Below are positions 61,056 through 64,000 of a stretch of 64,000 bases of DNA, in pieces. The notes below the pieces were generated by a model that did not search any database, was not told the origin of the DNA, and saw nothing but the letters and a program-made list of their open reading frames with translations. How positions within the stretch are numbered: the first letter of the stretch is position 1; each line of letters begins with the position of its first letter. The stretch is from Sediminispirochaeta smaragdinae DSM 11293 (GTDB lineage: Bacteria > Spirochaetota > Spirochaetia > DSM-16054 > Sediminispirochaetaceae): assembly GCF_000143985.1 (NCBI RefSeq), contig NC_014364.1, forward strand, positions 4,290,582 through 4,354,581, written 5' to 3'. Made by a program: the position numbers and the translations under genes.

Positions 61056-62063
61056 ATGAAGAAATTCTGGATTCTCCCGGTGTTACTCCTGTCGATGGGC
61101 CTCGCTGGTTGCAACATGTTTGGTAATGACGGGGACGACGAGGATACTGAAGCGTATCCCATCGCAGGCTCCTGGGTTAACGACTCTCCCGCTACATACT
61201 CGTCTGATGTCGTGGAATTTACCTCAAATGGGACGTATACCATTTATAGCAACTATGCAATGGAAACTGTAGATTCTACAGGGACATGGTCATTATCCGA
61301 TGGTATACTTACCATCGATGGCACTGAAACAGGCTCGATAACGGCTGTCAGCGAAAATGAGTTTACCTGGAATGCAGATACCTACTATCGCAAGGGCTAT
61401 GAGCCTGGTGGCAATTCTTATGAAGACTTTCCCTTTGCAGGCTCCTGGGTTGAGGATTTTGCCTATACTCCCGAAACGAATGTCATGGAATTTGTCTCGG
61501 ATGGGACGTATATCGAATATAGCGACTATGCAATGACAACCCAAAGTCCTTCAGGAACCTGGGCAATAAGTTCTTCAGGAACCTGGACAATATCCGTTAA
61601 GAGATTAGAGCTTGAAAGTCAAGCAGGGGGCACGTCCGCAGAAATAACGGCTGTCAGTGAAAATAAGTTCACATGGGATGGAAGTACCTACTATCGCAGA
61701 GGCTACGAGCCTGGTGGCAATGCATTGTCCGGTGCTGCAACCACACTCACGTTGGGGACCACCTATGAAGGTGTGTTTACAGAAAAAGATACGAATCTTT
61801 TTAGCGTAACGGTGGAAGATGGAGCAAGCTATGCAATCTCCTGGGATGATAGTGAAAATGGCACCGGTTCCTATACCGGAGACATAGAAGTTTCCGCATA
61901 TAATAGTGATAAAACAACTGCTTATTTTTACCAGATAGATCATGGATATGATACACCGCAGACTATAACCGCTGATGGGACTACTATGTATATCATTACC
62001 AATCCGTATGACTTTCGTGGTTACTTAGGGGGGACCTACGGTCTGACAGTGACAAAGCAGTAG
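61056..62063 (+). CDS. lipoprotein with two internal repeats and a C-terminal PPC-like domain
   Basis: The signal peptide ends in a lipobox, MGLAGC, so the protein is lipid-anchored. Two copies of a beta-rich unit follow: repeat 1 begins YPIAGSWVNDSPATYSSDVV and repeat 2 FPFAGSWVEDFAYTPETNVM; each ends in ITAVSENxFTW...TYYRxGYEPGGN. Such AGSW units resemble lipocalin-like repeats. The last 110 residues (LGTTYEGVFTEKDTNLFSVT onward) resemble a bacterial pre-peptidase (PPC) beta-sandwich. The start is the ATG at 61056 with GGATGGAAG upstream. It stands alone between two near-identical terminators. Its role is unknown, presumably at the cell surface. Confidence 0.82.
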   Translation: MKKFWILPVLLLSMGLAGCNMFGNDGDDEDTEAYPIAGSWVNDSPATYSSDVVEFTSNGTYTIYSNYAMETVDSTGTWSLSDGILTIDGTETGSITAVSENEFTWNADTYYRKGYEPGGNSYEDFPFAGSWVEDFAYTPETNVMEFVSDGTYIEYSDYAMTTQSPSGTWAISSSGTWTISVKRLELESQAGGTSAEITAVSENKFTWDGSTYYRRGYEPGGNALSGAATTLTLGTTYEGVFTEKDTNLFSVTVEDGASYAISWDDSENGTGSYTGDIEVSAYNSDKTTAYFYQIDHGYDTPQTITADGTTMYIITNPYDFRGYLGGTYGLTVTKQ

Positions 62064-62099
62064 CATATTTTTGTTACCAACCCAAAAAAGTAGATAATG

Positions 62100-62135
62100 A
62101 GGGCTGACTGAGAAGCAATCTTGGTCAGCCTTTTG
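62100..62135 (+). terminator. terminator of the lipoprotein gene (copy 2 of a repeated sequence)
   Basis: GGCTGAC (62102-62108) pairs with GTCAGCC (62124-62130), and TTTTG follows. The 30-nt core differs from the terminator at 60791 by a single loop base (GAATC versus GAAGC), far closer than chance or shared function would require. Confidence 0.88.
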
Positions 62136-62169
62136 TTGTCATTTCTCCATCGTAATAGTAACTTAGGAT

Positions 62170-62991
62170 ATGAGCTTGAGTTGTTTTTTTAAATTTAATA
62201 AAAAAGGTGCAAAGGATACTCCCGTGCAAAAACTTTCTGAAACCCCCAAAATTCTTCCCTTATGTACCAGCCAGATAATCGTTCCCTACTATGATGTAGG
62301 CTTCGACTTCGAGCTTACTCCGGCTGCCGTTCTTCACTATGCAGAGAATGCGGCGGCGGGTCATTGTGCCGCCATCGGAAAGCCGATCCCCATGCTGATG
62401 AAAGAAGGGTTCATCTGGATGCTGGCCAGGGGGCAGATGGAAATGCGCCGGTACCCCCGTTATGGCGAAACCATCACGATAAAAACGTGGCTCAGTGAGC
62501 GGTCGGCGGTTCATGCTTGGCGTGAATATCACATTATCGATTCTGCAGGAACCCTTATCGGATGCTGTCGAGGAGATTGGGTCTTCATCGATATAAAAAA
62601 GCGACGCCCCTGCCGAATCATCGATGCTTTCATCCAAGGTTGGCCCGTGAATCAGGTAAAGGCATTGGAACGACCGATGAGCAAACATCCCCAGCAACAT
62701 GACGAATTTAAATTCGAATTGGAGTTTATGGTCCGCAGGGGAGACATCGATACAAATCGGCATGTAAATAACGTGCGCTATCTGGAGTGGGCCACGGAAG
62801 CCATACCTCAGCAGTGGTATGAATCGAAAAAGCTTACATATATCGAAGGCAACTTCATGCAAGAAACAGGCTATGGTCGTACCGTAGTTTCAGCAGTCAC
62901 CCCGTATAACAACGGCTTCATCCATGTAGTATCCGATAAGGAGGCCGGGATAGCGCTTGCAAACGCAATAAGCGAATGGAACGCCCGCTAA
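62170..62991 (+). CDS. acyl-ACP thioesterase (FatA/FatB family)
   Basis: Hydrolyses acyl-ACP to release fatty acids. Two hot-dog domains are visible: the first with YDVGFDFELTPAAVLHYAEN and GFIWMLARGQMEMRRYPRYG, the second with VRRGDIDTNRHVNNVRYLEW, which holds the family's Asn/His catalytic block. The 273 residues suit bacterial members. The first 25 residues are poorly conserved and basic. The start at 62170 has AGGAT close by, so the exact start is uncertain. Confidence 0.9.
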   Translation: MSLSCFFKFNKKGAKDTPVQKLSETPKILPLCTSQIIVPYYDVGFDFELTPAAVLHYAENAAAGHCAAIGKPIPMLMKEGFIWMLARGQMEMRRYPRYGETITIKTWLSERSAVHAWREYHIIDSAGTLIGCCRGDWVFIDIKKRRPCRIIDAFIQGWPVNQVKALERPMSKHPQQHDEFKFELEFMVRRGDIDTNRHVNNVRYLEWATEAIPQQWYESKKLTYIEGNFMQETGYGRTVVSAVTPYNNGFIHVVSDKEAGIALANAISEWNAR

Positions 62992-63030
62992 CGGCTTGCC
63001 TTTCGTTTCTTTATTTACTACTTTTTTAGT

Positions 63031-64000
63031 ATGAAAAAGAAGCTTCGCGTTGCCTTTTTTGATACAAAGCCCTATGATCGGCATTTTTTTGACCTGGCGA
63101 ACACAGGAGAAACCTCGTATGAGATCACCTACATACCGGAAAGGCTTTCCCGAAGAACAGCTCATCTTGTAGAAGGGTTTGATGCCGTCTGCGCTTTTGT
63201 GAACGACGACCTTTCAAAGCCTGTTCTTGATCATCTTGTCGAAGCCAAGGTGCCGGTGGTAGCTCTACGAAGTGCAGGCTACAATAATGTCGATCTCCAG
63301 GCCGCCTGGGAAAGGATACACATCCTTCGCGTCCCTGCCTATTCACCTTATGCCGTTGCCGAACATGCCGTTGCCATGATGCTTAGTCTCAATAGAAAGC
63401 TCCACAGGGCCTACTATCGAACCCGTGACAACAATTTCTCCATCAACGGCTTCCTTGGATTCGATATGAACGGGAAGACGGCAGGTGTTATCGGGACGGG
63501 AAAAATAGGGCGAACCTTACTATCAATTCTCAAGGGTTTCGGTATGCGGATTATCGCCTATGATGCCTTTCCGAATGAAAAAGCCGCCGAGGAGATCGGT
63601 TTTAGCTATCATACTCTCGAAGAGTTGTATGCAGAGAGCGATATCATCAGCCTCCATTGTCCCCTGACACCGGATACACACCACCTGATCAACCACGAGG
63701 CAATCTCCAGGATGAAACCCTCGGTGATGATTATCAACACCAGCCGCGGCCAGTTGGTAGATACCGACGCCCTTCTCGACGGGCTGAGGGAGAAGCGGAT
63801 AGGATCCGCCGGACTCGATGTCTACGAAGAAGAGGGTGAATACTTTTTCGAAGATCTCTCAAACGAGGCCCTCGACGACGATCGTCTTGCTCGACTGCTT
63901 ACGCTTCCCAACGTATTGGTTACCAGCCATCAGGCCTTTTTTACGGAAGAGGCACTCAGGAAGATTGCCTCCACCACCCTATCCAACCTGGATGCATGGT
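63031..64000 (+). CDS. ldhA: D-lactate dehydrogenase / D-isomer 2-hydroxyacid dehydrogenase (3' end cut by window)
   Basis: Reduces pyruvate to D-lactate with NADH. The product begins MKKKLRVAFFDTKPYDRHFF, has VALRSAGYNNVDL (catalytic Arg region), the VIGTGKIGRTLLSILKGFG nucleotide fold, NTSRGQLVDTDAL, AGLDVYEEEGEYFFED and the catalytic His in VTSHQAFFTEEAL. About 323 codons are present and only the last few are missing. No clear ribosome binding site precedes the ATG at 63031. It follows the thioesterase gene by 39 nt. Together with AdhE it disposes of NADH in fermentation. Confidence 0.94.
   Translation, partial: MKKKLRVAFFDTKPYDRHFFDLANTGETSYEITYIPERLSRRTAHLVEGFDAVCAFVNDDLSKPVLDHLVEAKVPVVALRSAGYNNVDLQAAWERIHILRVPAYSPYAVAEHAVAMMLSLNRKLHRAYYRTRDNNFSINGFLGFDMNGKTAGVIGTGKIGRTLLSILKGFGMRIIAYDAFPNEKAAEEIGFSYHTLEELYAESDIISLHCPLTPDTHHLINHEAISRMKPSVMIINTSRGQLVDTDALLDGLREKRIGSAGLDVYEEEGEYFFEDLSNEALDDDRLARLLTLPNVLVTSHQAFFTEEALRKIASTTLSNLDAW

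Noticed and set aside
1-64000. CRISPR arrays, tRNA or rRNA genes, prophage
   Set aside because: No regularly spaced repeats, no cloverleaf with a T-loop sequence, no rRNA signatures and no phage structural genes were seen on either strand.

Overview
The window looks like chromosomal DNA of a free-living, fermentative and probably halotolerant or marine spirochaete, of the Sediminispirochaeta/Spirochaeta kind. This is inferred from gene content: an arginine deiminase pathway, AdhE, D-lactate dehydrogenase, a two-subunit-plus-gamma sodium-pumping oxaloacetate decarboxylase, a hexokinase of the eukaryotic type, lysine 2,3-aminomutase with beta-lysine acetyltransferase (an osmolyte pathway), many hybrid signalling proteins, and spirochaete-type surface proteins. 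No rRNA, tRNA, CRISPR array or phage region was seen. Genes are dense, and most have clear AGGAGG-type ribosome binding sites and sigma70-like promoters with 17-18 nt spacers.

Layout. 1-4.8 kb: arcA-argF (minus; argF runs off the left edge) diverges from adhE. 4.9-12.9 kb (minus): a co-directional block reading dgcN-like, dgcA-like, ktrB, ktrA, a membrane PAS-like protein, then nrdJ (B12-dependent ribonucleotide reductase). 13.1-13.45 kb: a small DUF2892 membrane protein and a 151-bp MITE-like element. 13.5-17.6 kb: ablA-ablB and fhs. 17.8-21.2 kb: an operon of PTS EIIA, cation/proton antiporter, small PII-like protein and hexokinase. 21.2-25.2 kb: a BioD/DRTGG protein with a histidine kinase and a receiver/HisKA protein. 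25.2-27.6 kb: a threonine-synthase-like gene and a complete insertion sequence. 27.7-33.4 kb: gdhA, a 980-residue receiver/PEP-binding protein and an aminotransferase. 33.5-45.7 kb (minus): a long gene train with a hybrid kinase, topoisomerase IV (parE, parC), a pseudouridine synthase, an unknown 676-residue protein and a phosphorelay set (two receivers, an HPt protein, a receiver-kinase). 45.8-49.1 kb (plus): nucleotidyltransferase, TPM protein, LemA, parvulin, RRM protein and a small lysine-rich protein. 49.1-53.7 kb: a chemoreceptor overlapping an SppA with an extra N-terminal half. 53.8-57.4 kb: a strong promoter with a structured leader, a divergent KamA-family radical SAM protein and a GlpA/SdhB-like redox pair. 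57.5-60.8 kb: oadG-oadA-oadB. 61-64 kb: a repeat-containing lipoprotein bracketed by duplicate terminators, an acyl-ACP thioesterase and the start of D-lactate dehydrogenase.

How it fits together. Much of the window handles glutamate, potassium and osmotic balance (gdhA, the dgcN/dgcA-like pair joined to KtrAB, the antiporter operon, ablAB) and pyruvate/oxaloacetate/NADH disposal (oadGAB, adhE, ldh, the PEP-binding regulator). The best candidates for undescribed biology are the dgcNA-ktrBA unit, the EIIA-antiporter-PII-hexokinase operon, the receiver/PEP-binding protein, the barrel-SppA fusion, and the structured leader ahead of the KamA-like/redox cluster.
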